A stretch of 64,000 nucleotides of DNA from Candidatus Promineifilum breve (GTDB lineage: Bacteria > Chloroflexota > Anaerolineae > Promineifilales > Promineifilaceae): the NCBI RefSeq assembly GCF_900066015.1, contig NZ_LN890655.1, forward strand, positions 3,760,726 to 3,824,725, read 5' to 3'. Made by a program: the position numbers and the translations under genes. Under the pieces are notes generated by a model that saw only the letters and a program-made list of their open reading frames with translations, searched no databases and was not told the DNA's origin. Position 1 is the stretch's first letter; each line of letters begins with the position of its first letter. Of this stretch, positions 8,664 through 18,220 are shown piece by piece.

Positions 8664-9059
8664 ATGGGACGCAGACGACAAGCACAAACAACGCGCAAGA
8701 AAGTTCGCAAGATGGTGCCGCGCGGGCAGGCTCATATCTACGCCGCCTTCAACAACACCATCGTGACGATCACCGATACGAAGGGTAACACCGTTTCCTG
8801 GTCCAGCGCCGGGGCGGCCGGCTTCAAGGGTTCGCGCAAGAGCACGCCCTATGCCGCCCGTCTGGCCGGCCAGAACGCCGCTCGTGTCGCCGTGGACAAC
8901 GGCGTGCAGGAAGTGGACGTTATCGTGAAGGGGCCTGGCCCTGGTCGCGAGGCGGCTATCCGTTCGATTCAGGCCAGCGGCATCCGCGTGACGTCGATTC
9001 AGGACATCACGCCGGTGCCCCACAATGGCTGCCGGCCGCCCAAAAAGCGCCGCATTTAA
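8664..9059 (+). CDS. rpsK: 30S ribosomal protein S11
   Basis: S11 is part of the 30S platform near the mRNA exit. The ATG at 8664, preceded by GAGAGGA, gives 131 residues beginning [13 protein letters not shown]; the longer upstream reading frame runs through the hairpin and is unlikely. Motifs include [20 protein letters not shown] and the C-terminal [18 protein letters not shown]. Confidence 0.97.
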   Translation: MGRRRQAQTTRKKVRKMVPRGQAHIYAAFNNTIVTITDTKGNTVSWSSAGAAGFKGSRKSTPYAARLAGQNAARVAVDNGVQEVDVIVKGPGPGREAAIRSIQASGIRVTSIQDITPVPHNGCRPPKKRRI

Positions 9060-9123
9060 TAGATTCGAGTTGCTGAGAGGGAAGAAGGGTCGCCAAGCCT
9101 GTAAACCTCTCCCAACCCTGGCC

Positions 9124-9154
9124 GTGGGGCGAGCGCAAAGAGCGTCGCCCCCAC
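9124..9154 (+). promoter_or_regulatory. Hairpin in the leader of rpsD
   Basis: GTGGGGCGA at 9124-9132 pairs with TCGCCCCCAC at 9145-9154, leaving one bulged base and a 12-base loop. It stands 29 bases before the rpsD start and just upstream of the AGGAGGT ribosome-binding site. There is no T-tract. S4 is known in several bacteria to bind structured leader RNA and repress translation; whether this hairpin does so is inference. Confidence 0.4.
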
Positions 9155-9182
9155 GTTCGGTACTCAAGAGGAGGTACCTAAA

Positions 9183-9821
9183 TTGGCACGTTATACTGGA
9201 CCTGTTTGCCGGCTGTGCCGGCGCGAGGGCGAAAAGCTCTTTCTGAAGGGGTCGCGTTGTCTGACCCCCAAATGTTCGGTCGAACGCCGTGGCTATCCCC
9301 CGGGGCAGCATGGGCGCGAGAACCAGTTCCGTCGCGGTCGCGCCTCGGACTACCTATTGCAGTTGCGCGAGAAGCAGAAGGCGCGCCGGGTTTATGGCGT
9401 CATGGAGCGGCAATTTAACCGCTACTTTGAACGCGCCTCGCGCCAGAAGGGTCTCACCGGCTACAACTTGCTGGCGACGCTGGAGCGCCGCCTGGATAAC
9501 GTCGTCTACCGCATGGGTCTGGCCGATTCGCGCCCCCAGGCGCGGCAATTGGTGCAGCATGGTCATATCATGCTGAACAACCGCAAGACCAACATCCCTT
9601 CGGCGCTGGTCGCGCCGGGCGATGTGGTGTCGGTGCGGCCGCAGAGCAATCGGCTGACCTATTTCAAGGACCTGCGCCAAAACCTGGATGACCGCCGCGT
9701 GCCGCGCTGGTTGACGCTTGAAACCACCAACTTGTCGGGGCGTGTGCTCCACGTGCCGGCCCGCGAAGATATCGACATCTCGCTCAACGAACAGTTGATC
9801 GTCGAGTACTACTCCCGTTAA
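9183..9821 (+). CDS. rpsD: 30S ribosomal protein S4, zinc-binding type
   Basis: S4 nucleates assembly of the 30S body. Translation starts at a TTG (9183), seven bases after AGGAGGT, giving the family N-terminus [18 protein letters not shown]; no ATG fits. Cysteines at about 9, 12, 26 and 31 form the S4 zinc site. The S4 RNA-binding domain follows at about residues 100-165, with [19 protein letters not shown]. The length of 212 is normal. Confidence 0.96.
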   Translation: MARYTGPVCRLCRREGEKLFLKGSRCLTPKCSVERRGYPPGQHGRENQFRRGRASDYLLQLREKQKARRVYGVMERQFNRYFERASRQKGLTGYNLLATLERRLDNVVYRMGLADSRPQARQLVQHGHIMLNNRKTNIPSALVAPGDVVSVRPQSNRLTYFKDLRQNLDDRRVPRWLTLETTNLSGRVLHVPAREDIDISLNEQLIVEYYSR

Positions 9822-9936
9822 CGGCAGTTGCTCATAGTGAAACAGACCGATTTAGGGGAGTCGTGGATTACGGCGGGATGGGACGGCGCGCTGCCGACCT
9901 TCCCGCCGGCGAATCCCCAACAGGGAGGTAATCGCC

Positions 9937-10902
9937 TTGGCTATCAATAATCTTGTCATGCCGAAAATTGAAAGCACGGCCATGTCGGCTGAATATGGTC
10001 GTTTCGTGATCGGCCCGCTGGAGCGGGGCTATGGCACCACGCTGGGCAACGCCCTGCGGCGGGTGCTGCTGGCCTCGTTGCCGGGCGCGGCCGTCACCTC
10101 GATTCGCGTCACCGATGTGCCCCACGAGTTCTCGGCCATCCCCGGCGTGCGCGAAGACATGATGCAGTTCATCCTGCACATCAAGCAACTGCGTCTGCGG
10201 CTGGTGAATACCGAAATCGCCCGGATGCGCCTGGAAGTGCAGGGCGCCGGGCCGGTCACCGCGGCCGACATTCAGGTTCCGCCGGAAGTCGAGATCATCA
10301 ACCCCGATCTCTACCTGTTCACGGTTGACTCCGACGACACCTATCTGGAAGTGGAGATGATGGCCGAGACGGGCCGCGGCTATTCGCCCGCCGAAGATCG
10401 CGGCCGGCTGCCCATCGGCGAACTGCCGGTGGATGCCATCTTCAGCCCCATCCGCCGCGTCTCCTACGAGGTCGAGAAGACCCGCGTGGGCCAGGTGGCC
10501 GACTACGACCGCACGGTGATGGAAATCTGGACCGACGGCACGATCAAGCCCGAAGAGGCGCTGGCCCAGGCCTCGCAGATTATGATGCAGCATCTGCGGC
10601 CCATCGCCGGTGTCAGCGAGGAAACCTTCGCCGCCATCGAAGAAGAGCGCGAAGAAGAGTCGATCCCCAACGAGATCTACGACACGCCCATCGAGCAGCT
10701 CGACCTGAGCGTGCGCGTCTTCAATTCGTTGAAGCGCACCGGCATCACCAAGGTCGGCGAGATGCTGGAGATGCTGGATCGTGGCGAAGAGACGATGCTG
10801 GCGATTCGCAACTTCGGCGATAAATCGCTGGATGAATTGAAACAACAGCTTCGTCAGAAGGGTTTCCTGGCGGAAGAAGACGAGGTCAAGCGCTCGGCCT
10901 GA
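9937..10902 (+). CDS. rpoA: DNA-directed RNA polymerase subunit alpha
   Basis: The alpha subunit scaffolds RNA polymerase assembly and contacts upstream promoter DNA and activators. The start is a TTG seven bases after AGGGAGGT; an in-frame ATG at 9958 is the alternative. The N-terminal domain carries [20 protein letters not shown] and [16 protein letters not shown]; the C-terminal HhH domain has [19 protein letters not shown] and [13 protein letters not shown]. The length of 321 is normal. Confidence 0.97.
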   Translation: MAINNLVMPKIESTAMSAEYGRFVIGPLERGYGTTLGNALRRVLLASLPGAAVTSIRVTDVPHEFSAIPGVREDMMQFILHIKQLRLRLVNTEIARMRLEVQGAGPVTAADIQVPPEVEIINPDLYLFTVDSDDTYLEVEMMAETGRGYSPAEDRGRLPIGELPVDAIFSPIRRVSYEVEKTRVGQVADYDRTVMEIWTDGTIKPEEALAQASQIMMQHLRPIAGVSEETFAAIEEEREEESIPNEIYDTPIEQLDLSVRVFNSLKRTGITKVGEMLEMLDRGEETMLAIRNFGDKSLDELKQQLRQKGFLAEEDEVKRSA

Positions 10903-10927
10903 GCGCCGGCCGCTAGAGGAGTTTACG

Positions 10928-11353
10928 ATGCGTCATAAAGTACATGGCCGCCGGCTCAATCGCGACACCGGCCATCGCAACGCACTGCGGCGAAATATGA
11001 TCGCCGACTTGCTCATATTCGAAAAGATCACCACGACCGAAGCCAAGGCGCGCACCATTCGCCCGGCGGCCGAGAAGATGATCACCCTGGCCAAGCGTGG
11101 CCTGGCCGAGGGCGGCGGCGAGCCGACCACGGCTCTCCATGCCCGCCGTCTGGCCGCGGCGCGCCTGCCCGGCAAGCGCACCAAGGAAGGCGAGGACGGC
11201 ACGTTCGAGGACGTCGACGTGGTGCGCAAGCTCTTTGAAGAGATCGCCCCGCGCTACGCCAACCGTCCCGGCGGCTACACGCGCATGGTGAAGATCGGCC
11301 GGCGGCCCGGCGACAACGCCGACATGGCCGTGCTGATGCTGGTCGAAGATTAA
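10928..11353 (+). CDS. rplQ: 50S ribosomal protein L17
   Basis: L17 lies near the exit tunnel. The product begins [20 protein letters not shown] and contains [20 protein letters not shown], both diagnostic. At 141 residues it is about 20 longer than many L17 proteins, because of an insertion around residues 80-100 ([16 protein letters not shown]). An AGAGGAG site precedes the ATG. Confidence 0.96.
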   Translation: MRHKVHGRRLNRDTGHRNALRRNMIADLLIFEKITTTEAKARTIRPAAEKMITLAKRGLAEGGGEPTTALHARRLAAARLPGKRTKEGEDGTFEDVDVVRKLFEEIAPRYANRPGGYTRMVKIGRRPGDNADMAVLMLVED

Positions 11354-11362
11354 TCGACACCT

Positions 11363-12136
11363 GTGCAGCCTGAATCGCCGGCCGGCGCGCCCCGCACTTT
11401 TCGGGCAACCGTTGAGTACGATGGCACCGCTTATCGCGGTTTCCAGCGCCAGCGGCGCGGTGTGCCTTCGATTCAGGCCGAACTGGAACGTGCCCTGAGC
11501 CAGATCACCGGCCAACCGGCCGGGGTTCTGGGAGCGGGGCGAACCGATACCGGCGTTCACGCGCTGGGGCAGGTTGTAAGCTTTACAATTGAGTGGCCGG
11601 ATCGGCATGGCGAGCAGGCTCTCCTGCGCGCCCTGAACGCCAACCTGCCGGACGACATCGCCGTCCGCGCGTTGGCCGGGGCCGCGCCGGGGTTTCACCC
11701 GCGCTTCGATGCCCGCCGCCGGACGTATGCGTACCATATCCTGCCCGGGCCGGTGCGCCGCCCATTGTGGCGGCAGCGGGCCTGGCGGGTGGCCCAGCCG
11801 TTGGACGTGGCCCGGATGAATGCCGCCGCGGCGCTCCTGATCGGGCGGCACGATTTCGCGACGTTCGGTCGGGCGCCTGTCGGCGAGAATACGGTCCGCG
11901 AGGTCTATGCCGCCGGCTGGGTTGCGGAGGGTGATTTTGTCATCTTTCGCATCTGCGCCAATGCGTTCTTGCAGCGGATGGTGCGTAGCCTGGTCGGGTC
12001 ACTCAAAGAAGTGGGCAGCGGCAAATGGTCAGTCGATGACCTGGCCGAGGCCCTGGCGGCCGGCGAGCGAAAGCGCTCGGCGACGGTCGCCCCGGCCCAC
12101 GGGCTATACCTGATGTCCGTGGAATATGATGATTGA
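11363..12136 (+). CDS. truA: tRNA pseudouridine(38-40) synthase TruA
   Basis: TruA converts uridines 38-40 of the tRNA anticodon stem-loop to pseudouridine. The active-site motif GAGRTDTGVHALGQ, with the catalytic Asp, is at about residues 54-67. The family sequence VEYDGTAYRGFQRQR is near the start and FLQRMVRSLVG near the end. The GTG at 11363, nine bases after rplQ, is the likely start. TruA is often placed between rplQ and rplM, as here. Confidence 0.95.
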   Translation: MQPESPAGAPRTFRATVEYDGTAYRGFQRQRRGVPSIQAELERALSQITGQPAGVLGAGRTDTGVHALGQVVSFTIEWPDRHGEQALLRALNANLPDDIAVRALAGAAPGFHPRFDARRRTYAYHILPGPVRRPLWRQRAWRVAQPLDVARMNAAAALLIGRHDFATFGRAPVGENTVREVYAAGWVAEGDFVIFRICANAFLQRMVRSLVGSLKEVGSGKWSVDDLAEALAAGERKRSATVAPAHGLYLMSVEYDD

Positions 12137-12178
12137 CAAGGACCTGACGATCCGGCCGCTTGCCGGTGGAGATATGAG

Positions 12179-12607
12179 ATGAAAACATACGTGACAAAAC
12201 CAGCAGACATTGAGCGCGCCTGGTACATCGTGGACGCCGAGGGCCAGACGTTGGGCCGCCTGGCGTCGCACGTGGCGACGATTCTGCGCGGCAAGCACAA
12301 GCCGATCTATAGTCCGGCGGTGGATTGCGGCGATTTCGTGATCGTCCTGAATGCCGACAAAATCGCTGTGACCGGCCGCCGCCTGGAGCAGAAGAAGTAT
12401 TACCGCCACTCGCTCTACATCGGCGGGCTGAAAGAGATCAGCCTGCGCGACCAATTGCAGAAGCACCCGGAGCGGGTAATCGAATCGGCCGTGCGCGGCA
12501 TGTTGCCCAAGAACGCCCTGGGCCGCAAGATGTTCAAGAAGCTGAAGGTTTACACCGGCAACGAGCATCCCCACGCCGCGCAGCAGCCGCAGCTGATGGA
12601 GCTGTAG
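12179..12607 (+). CDS. rplM: 50S ribosomal protein L13
   Basis: L13 is an early assembly protein of the 50S subunit. The 142-residue product begins [20 protein letters not shown] and contains [17 protein letters not shown] and [20 protein letters not shown], all diagnostic. It forms the usual pair with rpsI immediately downstream. A GGAGAT site precedes the ATG. Confidence 0.97.
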   Translation: MKTYVTKPADIERAWYIVDAEGQTLGRLASHVATILRGKHKPIYSPAVDCGDFVIVLNADKIAVTGRRLEQKKYYRHSLYIGGLKEISLRDQLQKHPERVIESAVRGMLPKNALGRKMFKKLKVYTGNEHPHAAQQPQLMEL

Positions 12608-12644
12608 GAACCCGGTCTAGTTACCGAGTCATAAGGAATCTGAT

Positions 12645-13052
12645 ATGAGCGAATACATTGAGGGAATCGGCCGCCGCAAGGAAGCATCCGCCCGCGTGCG
12701 CATCTATTTCCGCGGCGCCGAGCAAACCGAAGAGCCGTCGTTCGTCGTCAACGACAAGCCGGTGCAAGAGTTCTTCCCGCGCTATGGCGATTACCAGACC
12801 CTGATCGGCCCGCTGGAAGATAGCGGCCTGATGGGCAAGGTCGACATCACCGTGCTGGTGCAGGGCGGCGGCATCACCGGCCAGACCAGCGCCGTGCGCC
12901 TGGGCCTGGCCCGCGCCATCGTCAAGTATGACGAGAATTTGCGCTCGCCGCTGCGCGCCGGGGACCACCTGACGCGCGACGCCCGCGTGAAGGAACGCAA
13001 GAAGCCCGGCCTGAAGCGCGCCCGCAAGGCCCCGACCTATACCAAGCGTTAG
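12645..13052 (+). CDS. rpsI: 30S ribosomal protein S9
   Basis: S9 reaches the P-site tRNA with its C-terminal tail. The 135-residue product contains GIGRRKEASARVRIYF near the start, GGGITGQTSAVRLGLARAI in the middle, and ends with the conserved tail KKPGLKRARKAPTYTKR. It follows rplM with a 37-base gap. Confidence 0.97.
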   Translation: MSEYIEGIGRRKEASARVRIYFRGAEQTEEPSFVVNDKPVQEFFPRYGDYQTLIGPLEDSGLMGKVDITVLVQGGGITGQTSAVRLGLARAIVKYDENLRSPLRAGDHLTRDARVKERKKPGLKRARKAPTYTKR

Positions 13053-13107
13053 GTCGCATTACGCGCGGAACCCGGCCGCCCCCCGTGGGCGACCGGCCAC
13101 GCCATCC

Positions 13108-14601
13108 ATGATCACCATTGTTGGCCTCGGCCCCGGAGATGCCGGCCTGATCACCCGTCAGGCCTGGCATCTCCTTTCCGCGGCCGATACCGTCTACCTG
13201 CGCACCGCCCGCCACCCGGCCGTGGCCGAACTCCCCAGCCATCTCCAACTGCATTCGTTCGACGCCATCTACGACAGCGCCGAACAATTTGAAGAGGTCT
13301 ATAGCCAAATCGCCGCCGAGGTGTTGCGCCTGGCCGCGGCGGGCGATCTGATCTATGCCGTGCCCGGCAACCCGTTTGTCGGCGAATCGACGGTGGCCGC
13401 CGTGGTGAGTGGCGCGGCCGAGGCCGGTATTGCCACGCGCGTCATCGCCGGCCTGAGCTTCATCGAACCCACCCTGGCCGCCCTGGGCGTCGATGCGCTG
13501 GACGGCATGCAACTCTACGACGCCATCGAGATAGCCGGGCTGCTCTACCCGCCGGTCAACCCCGACGCGCCGCTGCTGCTGGGTCAGGTCTATAGCCGGG
13601 CGCTGGCCAACGATCTCAAGCTGGCCCTGCTGAGCATCTACCCGGCCGAGCACCCGGCCGTTCTCGTCCACGCCGCCGGTGGCGCGGGTGAGGTTGTCGA
13701 GCGGCTGGCCCTGTACGAGATCGACCGCAGCGACCGCGTCGATCACCTGACCAGCCTCTACGTGCCGCCGTTGCCGCTGAAAAGCGATCTGTCGGCGCTG
13801 GCCGAGACGGTGGCCGTCTTGCGCGGGCCGGGCGGCTGCCCCTGGGATCAGGAGCAGACGCCGCTGAGTATGCGCGGCGGCTTTCTGGAAGAAGCCTACG
13901 AGGCCCTGGCGGCGCTGGACGCCGACGACAGCCTCAACCTGCGCGAGGAACTGGGCGATCTGCTCTACCACATCGTCATGCAGGCCCAGATGGCCGCCGA
14001 GGCGGGCGACTTCACCCTGTCGGATGTCATCGCCGGCATCGAGACCAAGCTGAAGCGCCGCCACCCCCACGTCTGGGGCGATTGGCAGGTCAGTAATTCG
14101 GCCGATGTGTTGCGCAACTGGGAGATACTGAAGCAGCAGGAGAAGGCGGATCGCCCGGCCGAACCGTTTGAATCCAAACTCCACGGCGTCCCTCAGGCCC
14201 TGCCGGCGCTCGTCCGCTCGCAGAAAATCCAGGCCAAGGCGGCGGCCACCGGTTTCGACTGGCCCGACATTGGCGGCGTCTATGACAAGCTGGCCGAGGA
14301 AGTCGGCGAACTGCGCCAGGCGGCCGGCCCCGACGAGCTGCGGCTGGAATTGGGCGATGTCCTGTTCGTCGTCGCCAACCTGGCCCAATGGCTGGGCGTG
14401 GAGGCGGAGATCGCCCTGCGCGAGGCCAACGAACGCTTCACGGCGCGATTCCAACTGATCGAGCGCCTCATGGCCGGGCGTGGCCTGGAATGGGCGGCGC
14501 TCTCCTTCGCCGAAATGGACGCTCTATGGGAGGAAGCTAAGGCTACCCTTGCGCGTTCGGGTGTACCTGATAAAGTTGTTGACGAATCAGCCGACTCCTG
14601 A
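13108..14601 (+). CDS. mazG: Tetrapyrrole methylase-MazG pyrophosphohydrolase fusion
   Basis: Residues 1 to about 215 resemble SAM-dependent tetrapyrrole (uroporphyrin-type) methylases, with MITIVGLGPGDAGLITR and YAVPGNPFVGEST. Residues from about 230 are MazG nucleoside triphosphate pyrophosphohydrolase, with LRGPGGCPWDQEQTPLSM, the metal-binding EEAYE and ELGDLLYHIVMQAQ, and a second MazG repeat ending near 450 (EEVGELRQ, ELGDVLFVVANLA). The 497-residue architecture is that of Bacillus YabN. MazG domains hydrolyse non-canonical NTPs; the substrate of the methylase half is unknown. It starts 55 bases after rpsI. Confidence 0.93.
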   Translation: MITIVGLGPGDAGLITRQAWHLLSAADTVYLRTARHPAVAELPSHLQLHSFDAIYDSAEQFEEVYSQIAAEVLRLAAAGDLIYAVPGNPFVGESTVAAVVSGAAEAGIATRVIAGLSFIEPTLAALGVDALDGMQLYDAIEIAGLLYPPVNPDAPLLLGQVYSRALANDLKLALLSIYPAEHPAVLVHAAGGAGEVVERLALYEIDRSDRVDHLTSLYVPPLPLKSDLSALAETVAVLRGPGGCPWDQEQTPLSMRGGFLEEAYEALAALDADDSLNLREELGDLLYHIVMQAQMAAEAGDFTLSDVIAGIETKLKRRHPHVWGDWQVSNSADVLRNWEILKQQEKADRPAEPFESKLHGVPQALPALVRSQKIQAKAAATGFDWPDIGGVYDKLAEEVGELRQAAGPDELRLELGDVLFVVANLAQWLGVEAEIALREANERFTARFQLIERLMAGRGLEWAALSFAEMDALWEEAKATLARSGVPDKVVDESADS

Positions 14602-14616
14602 TTCAGCGAACCGATT

Positions 14617-15240
14617 GTGACTGTTGTATTAAATGTTGTGCTTTTGTCGCTGGCGGGGTTATCGCTACTGGCCGCGCTCTATTTCGTTCTGAAAGCGCTG
14701 GGGGCCAGATCGAGCATCAACCGCCAAGCCTATAGCGTGGGGCAGGTGGAAGCCAAACGCGCCACTCAGATCAACTGGGTGCGGGCCGGCTTTCTGCTGT
14801 TGATTGGCCTCATTTTCCTGGCTATTTTCGCCGTCCGCCCGCTCTTCTCGCGCGCCGCGGCCCCCATCCCCACGCCCACGCTGCCCGCCGTCGAAGTCGT
14901 CCCCACCACGGCGGCCACGCTTGAGCCGCCGCCAGTGGAGCAAGCCTCGCCGCAACCCAGTGTTACCGTATTACCGGCCACGCCTTCGCCCGCAGCGACG
15001 GCGGCGCCAACGGCCACGGCCACCGTCAGCACGGCCACGGTCAGCAGCGGTGTCGGTGTCTGGTTGCGCGGCGCGCCCAGCACCACCGGCGAGCAACTGG
15101 AGTGGCTGCTGGACGGCACGCTGGTCACCCTGCTGGGTCAACAGGAAACGGCCGACGATCTGCTGTGGGAACAGGTGCGCACCGAGGGTGGCGTCGAGGG
15201 CTGGGTCGCCAGCGATTTCCTCAGCATCACCGCGCCCTGA
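14617..15240 (+). CDS. Membrane-anchored protein with a C-terminal SH3-like domain
   Basis: The 207-residue product has two hydrophobic segments (about residues 3-25 and 55-75), then a Thr/Pro/Ala-rich linker (about 80-140), and a C-terminal SH3b-like domain. The domain holds VWLRGAPSTTGEQLEWL and ends GVEGWVASDFLSITAP. SH3b domains typically bind cell-wall or extracellular ligands, so an outside location of the C-terminus is inferred. The GTG start lies 15 bases after mazG, which suggests co-transcription. Exact function is unknown. Confidence 0.8.
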   Translation: MTVVLNVVLLSLAGLSLLAALYFVLKALGARSSINRQAYSVGQVEAKRATQINWVRAGFLLLIGLIFLAIFAVRPLFSRAAAPIPTPTLPAVEVVPTTAATLEPPPVEQASPQPSVTVLPATPSPAATAAPTATATVSTATVSSGVGVWLRGAPSTTGEQLEWLLDGTLVTLLGQQETADDLLWEQVRTEGGVEGWVASDFLSITAP

Positions 15241-15276
15241 TCGCCGCTCCCCCCGCTATAACCAACTGCTTGGTGC

Positions 15277-17088
15277 TTATTGCCCGGCGCGCCAGGCCGG
15301 CGTGTGGATGGCCTGCGGCGACTGGTGGCGGAAGTACGTGTCGTACAGTTCGGCGTAATGGCCGCCGGCGTCCATCAGTGAACGGTGGTCGCCTTCCTCG
15401 ATAATCCGCCCCTTTTGCAGTACGATGATGCGGTCGGCTGAGCGCACTGTGGAGAGCCGGTGGGCGATGATGATCGCCGTGCTGTCGGCCATGATCAGAT
15501 CGAGCGCCTGCTGAATCTGCGACTCGGTGAACGGATCGACGCTGGCCGTGGCCTCGTCGAGGATGAAGATGCTGGGCTTCTGCACCAGCACGCGCGTCAG
15601 GGCCACAAGCTGGCGTTGGCCCATCGACAGGCGGCTGCCGCGCTCGCCCACATCGCTATTGAGACCGTCGGGCAGCGTCTCCAGCCATTCGCCGCGGCCG
15701 ATGCGCCGGGCCATGGCCTCGATCTGCGCGTCGGTGGCCTCGGGCACGGCATAGCGGATGTTGTCGGCCACGGTTCCGGCAAAGAGGAACGGCACTTGCG
15801 AGACGATGCCCAGCCGGCCGCGATAGCTGCTAAACTCGAATTCGCGGATGTCCTGCCCATCAACAGTGATTTGGCCTTCCTGGAACTCATAGAAGCGGGC
15901 GATGAGCTTGATGATGCTCGATTTGCCCGCGCCGGTGTGGCCGACCAGGGCCACGCTTTCGCCGGGCTGGATGTGGAGGGTGAAATCGTCCAGTACCTGC
16001 TCCTGCGACGAGTAGCGGAAGGCAACGTGATCGAAGACGATGTCGCCCGCCAGATCGCCGGCGGCCACCGCGCCGCGCTGGATGACGCTCGATTCGGCGT
16101 CGATGAGGCCAAAGACGCGCTCCGTGGCCGCCAGCCCGGCCTGGAACTGGCTCCAGAAGGCGGACAGATTGGTCACCGGGAACCAGAAGCGATCGACGGT
16201 GTTGATGAACAGATACCACGAGGCGATGGTGATGGCCCCCATGACGGCACTGCGGCCGCCGAAATAGACCAGCAACGCTGTCCCCAGCCCGGCCAGCGCA
16301 TTGAGCGCGGGGAAGATGTTGGCCAGCACAAACTGGCGGCGGACGTTGATGGCATACGATTGGTCGTTGACGCGCATGAACTCGGCGTAGATGGCCCCTT
16401 CCTGGCGGTAATTCTTGGCCACGCGGATGCCGCTGACCGCTTCCTGAATGGCCTTGTTTACCTCGCCCAAGGCGCGCGAACTCTGGCGGGTCACGTCGCG
16501 GGCCAGACGACGAAAGGCCAGCGCCACCACGATGACCAGCGGCGTCATGGACAGGACGGCCAGCGTCAGACGCCAGTCAATCGCCACCAGGACGAAGATC
16601 AGGATGAAGGCGGTTGCCAACTGGTTGATGACGTCGGTGGCGATGACGATGACCTCGCCGAATTCCTGGGTATCGCTGGTGATGCGGCTGACGATCCGGC
16701 CGGTGCTGTAGACGTCGAAAAAGGATAAATCCTGGCGCATGGCGGCGTCGAAGGCATCGTCGCGCATGGCCGTCACCACGTCGGCGATGACCTGGGCCGT
16801 CAGATAGCGGCGAATACCGGCCAGTCCCCACGTGGCAATCCCGGAGATGAACACCAGCGCGACAAGGATGCGGGGGAAGGCGGTGTCGGACGCCCCAGCA
16901 TTGAGGCTATTGGCGATGACGATGGGCAGCAGCGCGCCGAATATGGCCATCAGGAAGATCGCCAGCGTCACCACCAGCACTTTCCGCTTGTGGGGGCGAA
17001 AATAGCCGACGATGCGCGCGACCAGATCGCGGTCATTATAGATGCGGTCGAATTTCTCGCCTTCCAAACCGCGCGTCAGAGCGGCCAT
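15277..17088 (-). CDS. ABC exporter, fused permease/ATPase
   Basis: The 603-residue product is a half-size ABC exporter: a six-helix membrane domain at about residues 35-330 and an ATPase domain from about 365. Walker A is GHTGAGKSS, the signature is RLSMGQRQL (LSMGQ in place of LSGGQ, frequent in this subfamily), and Walker B is SIFILDEATAS followed by the IIAHRLST switch. Such proteins work as homo- or heterodimers exporting lipids, peptides or drugs; the substrate cannot be read from sequence. It lies 15 bases after the arginase gene on the same strand. Confidence 0.93.
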   Translation of the reverse strand: MAALTRGLEGEKFDRIYNDRDLVARIVGYFRPHKRKVLVVTLAIFLMAIFGALLPIVIANSLNAGASDTAFPRILVALVFISGIATWGLAGIRRYLTAQVIADVVTAMRDDAFDAAMRQDLSFFDVYSTGRIVSRITSDTQEFGEVIVIATDVINQLATAFILIFVLVAIDWRLTLAVLSMTPLVIVVALAFRRLARDVTRQSSRALGEVNKAIQEAVSGIRVAKNYRQEGAIYAEFMRVNDQSYAINVRRQFVLANIFPALNALAGLGTALLVYFGGRSAVMGAITIASWYLFINTVDRFWFPVTNLSAFWSQFQAGLAATERVFGLIDAESSVIQRGAVAAGDLAGDIVFDHVAFRYSSQEQVLDDFTLHIQPGESVALVGHTGAGKSSIIKLIARFYEFQEGQITVDGQDIREFEFSSYRGRLGIVSQVPFLFAGTVADNIRYAVPEATDAQIEAMARRIGRGEWLETLPDGLNSDVGERGSRLSMGQRQLVALTRVLVQKPSIFILDEATASVDPFTESQIQQALDLIMADSTAIIIAHRLSTVRSADRIIVLQKGRIIEEGDHRSLMDAGGHYAELYDTYFRHQSPQAIHTPAWRAGQ

Positions 17089-17103
17089 CGATTATTCCCT
17101 CAC

Positions 17104-17994
17104 TTACAAAATGCGCTGGCCCAGCAGCGACGCGGCCAATTCCACGGCCAGTTCGGCCGTCTTGTTCATCTCGTCCAGGATGGGGTTGATCTCCACGATG
17201 TCGAGCGAGCCGACCCGGCCGCTGTCGCCCAATATCTCCATGAGCAGATGCGCCTCGCGGTAGGTGAGGCCGCCGGGCACGGGCGTGCCCACGCCGGGCG
17301 CTTCGGCCGGGTCGAGGCTGTCCATGTCCAGGCTGACGTGCAGGCGGGGCAGGTGGCGCAGCCGCTCCAGTGCCTGGCGCGCCACCACGGCCATGCCCAG
17401 CTCATCGACGTGGCGCATGGTGAAGACGTGGATGCCGCTGTGGACGAGCCGCTCCCGCTCGGCGGCGTCGAGATCGCGGATGCCGATCTGGACGATCTGG
17501 GCGCTGTTGAGCTTGGCCCCCGGCGCGCCGACGTTGACCAGCGACTCCGGCCCTTCGCCCACCAGCGCGGCCACGGGCATGCCGTGGATGTTGCCGCTGG
17601 GCGACGATTCCGGGGTATTGAAATCGCTGTGGGCGTCGATCCAGATGACGCCGATGGGGCCGTTGCGGGCCGCCGCGGCCACGGAGCCGATGCTGATGCT
17701 GTGGTCGCCGCCCAGGAACAGGGCAAAGTCGCCGGCGTCGAGCCAGGGACAGGCCTTGTCATAGAGCGTGGAGCAGATGGCCGAGACCGCCCGCAGCCGC
17801 CGGCCGCTGCCCTCCACGACGTGTTCTTCGGGATTGGGCGCGGCGACGTTGCCCTCGTCGATGATGACGTGGCCCAGCCGCTCCAGCCGCGCCTCCAGAT
17901 GGGCGTAGCGCACGGCGCTGGGGCCGGTATCCACGCCACGCCGATTCTGGCCCAGGTCCATGGGCACGCCCAAAATGTGTATCTTTCGCTGCAT
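17104..17994 (-). CDS. rocF: Arginase
   Basis: Arginase hydrolyses arginine to ornithine and urea with a binuclear manganese centre. The 296 residues from the ATG at 17994 begin [20 protein letters not shown]. The metal-binding motifs are present in order: [11 protein letters not shown] (about 110), IDAHSDFNT (about 135) and [20 protein letters not shown] (about 240). The frame is open 30 codons further upstream, but the conserved N-terminus and family length support 17994. Formiminoglutamase or agmatinase are less likely given the arginase-type spacing. Confidence 0.93.
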   Translation of the reverse strand: MQRKIHILGVPMDLGQNRRGVDTGPSAVRYAHLEARLERLGHVIIDEGNVAAPNPEEHVVEGSGRRLRAVSAICSTLYDKACPWLDAGDFALFLGGDHSISIGSVAAAARNGPIGVIWIDAHSDFNTPESSPSGNIHGMPVAALVGEGPESLVNVGAPGAKLNSAQIVQIGIRDLDAAERERLVHSGIHVFTMRHVDELGMAVVARQALERLRHLPRLHVSLDMDSLDPAEAPGVGTPVPGGLTYREAHLLMEILGDSGRVGSLDIVEINPILDEMNKTAELAVELAASLLGQRIL

Positions 17995-18069
17995 ACTGTG
18001 TGGCCTCGATGGGTAATTCAGGAGGTTGTATTGTCGCCCAGCTTGATGGTCGACGCAACCGGGGGAATT

Positions 18070-18172
18070 GAACGCGGATGACACGGATCGGACGGATTTT
18101 CGCGGATAAGAACAAGAATAGGTTTGATCGGCGTTAATCCGTTAAATCCGCGTCATCCGTGTTCCAATCCCC
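18070..18172. repeat. Nonamer-repeat hairpin upstream of trmB
   Basis: The left side has four 9-base units of the type ACGCGGATG, ACACGGATC, GGACGGATT and TTCGCGGAT. The right side has the complementary type (TTAATCCGT, TAAATCCGC, GTCATCCGT). They can form a long imperfect hairpin around 18112-18130. A fragment of the same family (AATCCGTGAAATCCGTG) occurs at 33974. Confidence 0.65.
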
Positions 18173-18185
18173 TCCCATTCCAGGT

Positions 18186-18213
18186 TTGCCGTGGCGGGCG
18201 GCGGGCATATAAT
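18186..18213 (+). promoter_or_regulatory. Promoter of trmB, probably leaderless
   Basis: TTGCCG at 18186-18191 and TATAAT at 18208-18213 are spaced by 16 bases, a near-consensus housekeeping promoter. The expected transcription start is at or next to the ATG at 18221, and no ribosome-binding site is visible, so the mRNA is predicted to be leaderless. Confidence 0.65.
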
Positions 18214-18220
18214 CGCCCTG

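Noticed and set aside
15460-16728. Open frame of 422 codons on the + strand
   Set aside because: It is the antisense of the ABC exporter gene, which has all ATPase motifs. The + strand product is not protein-like.
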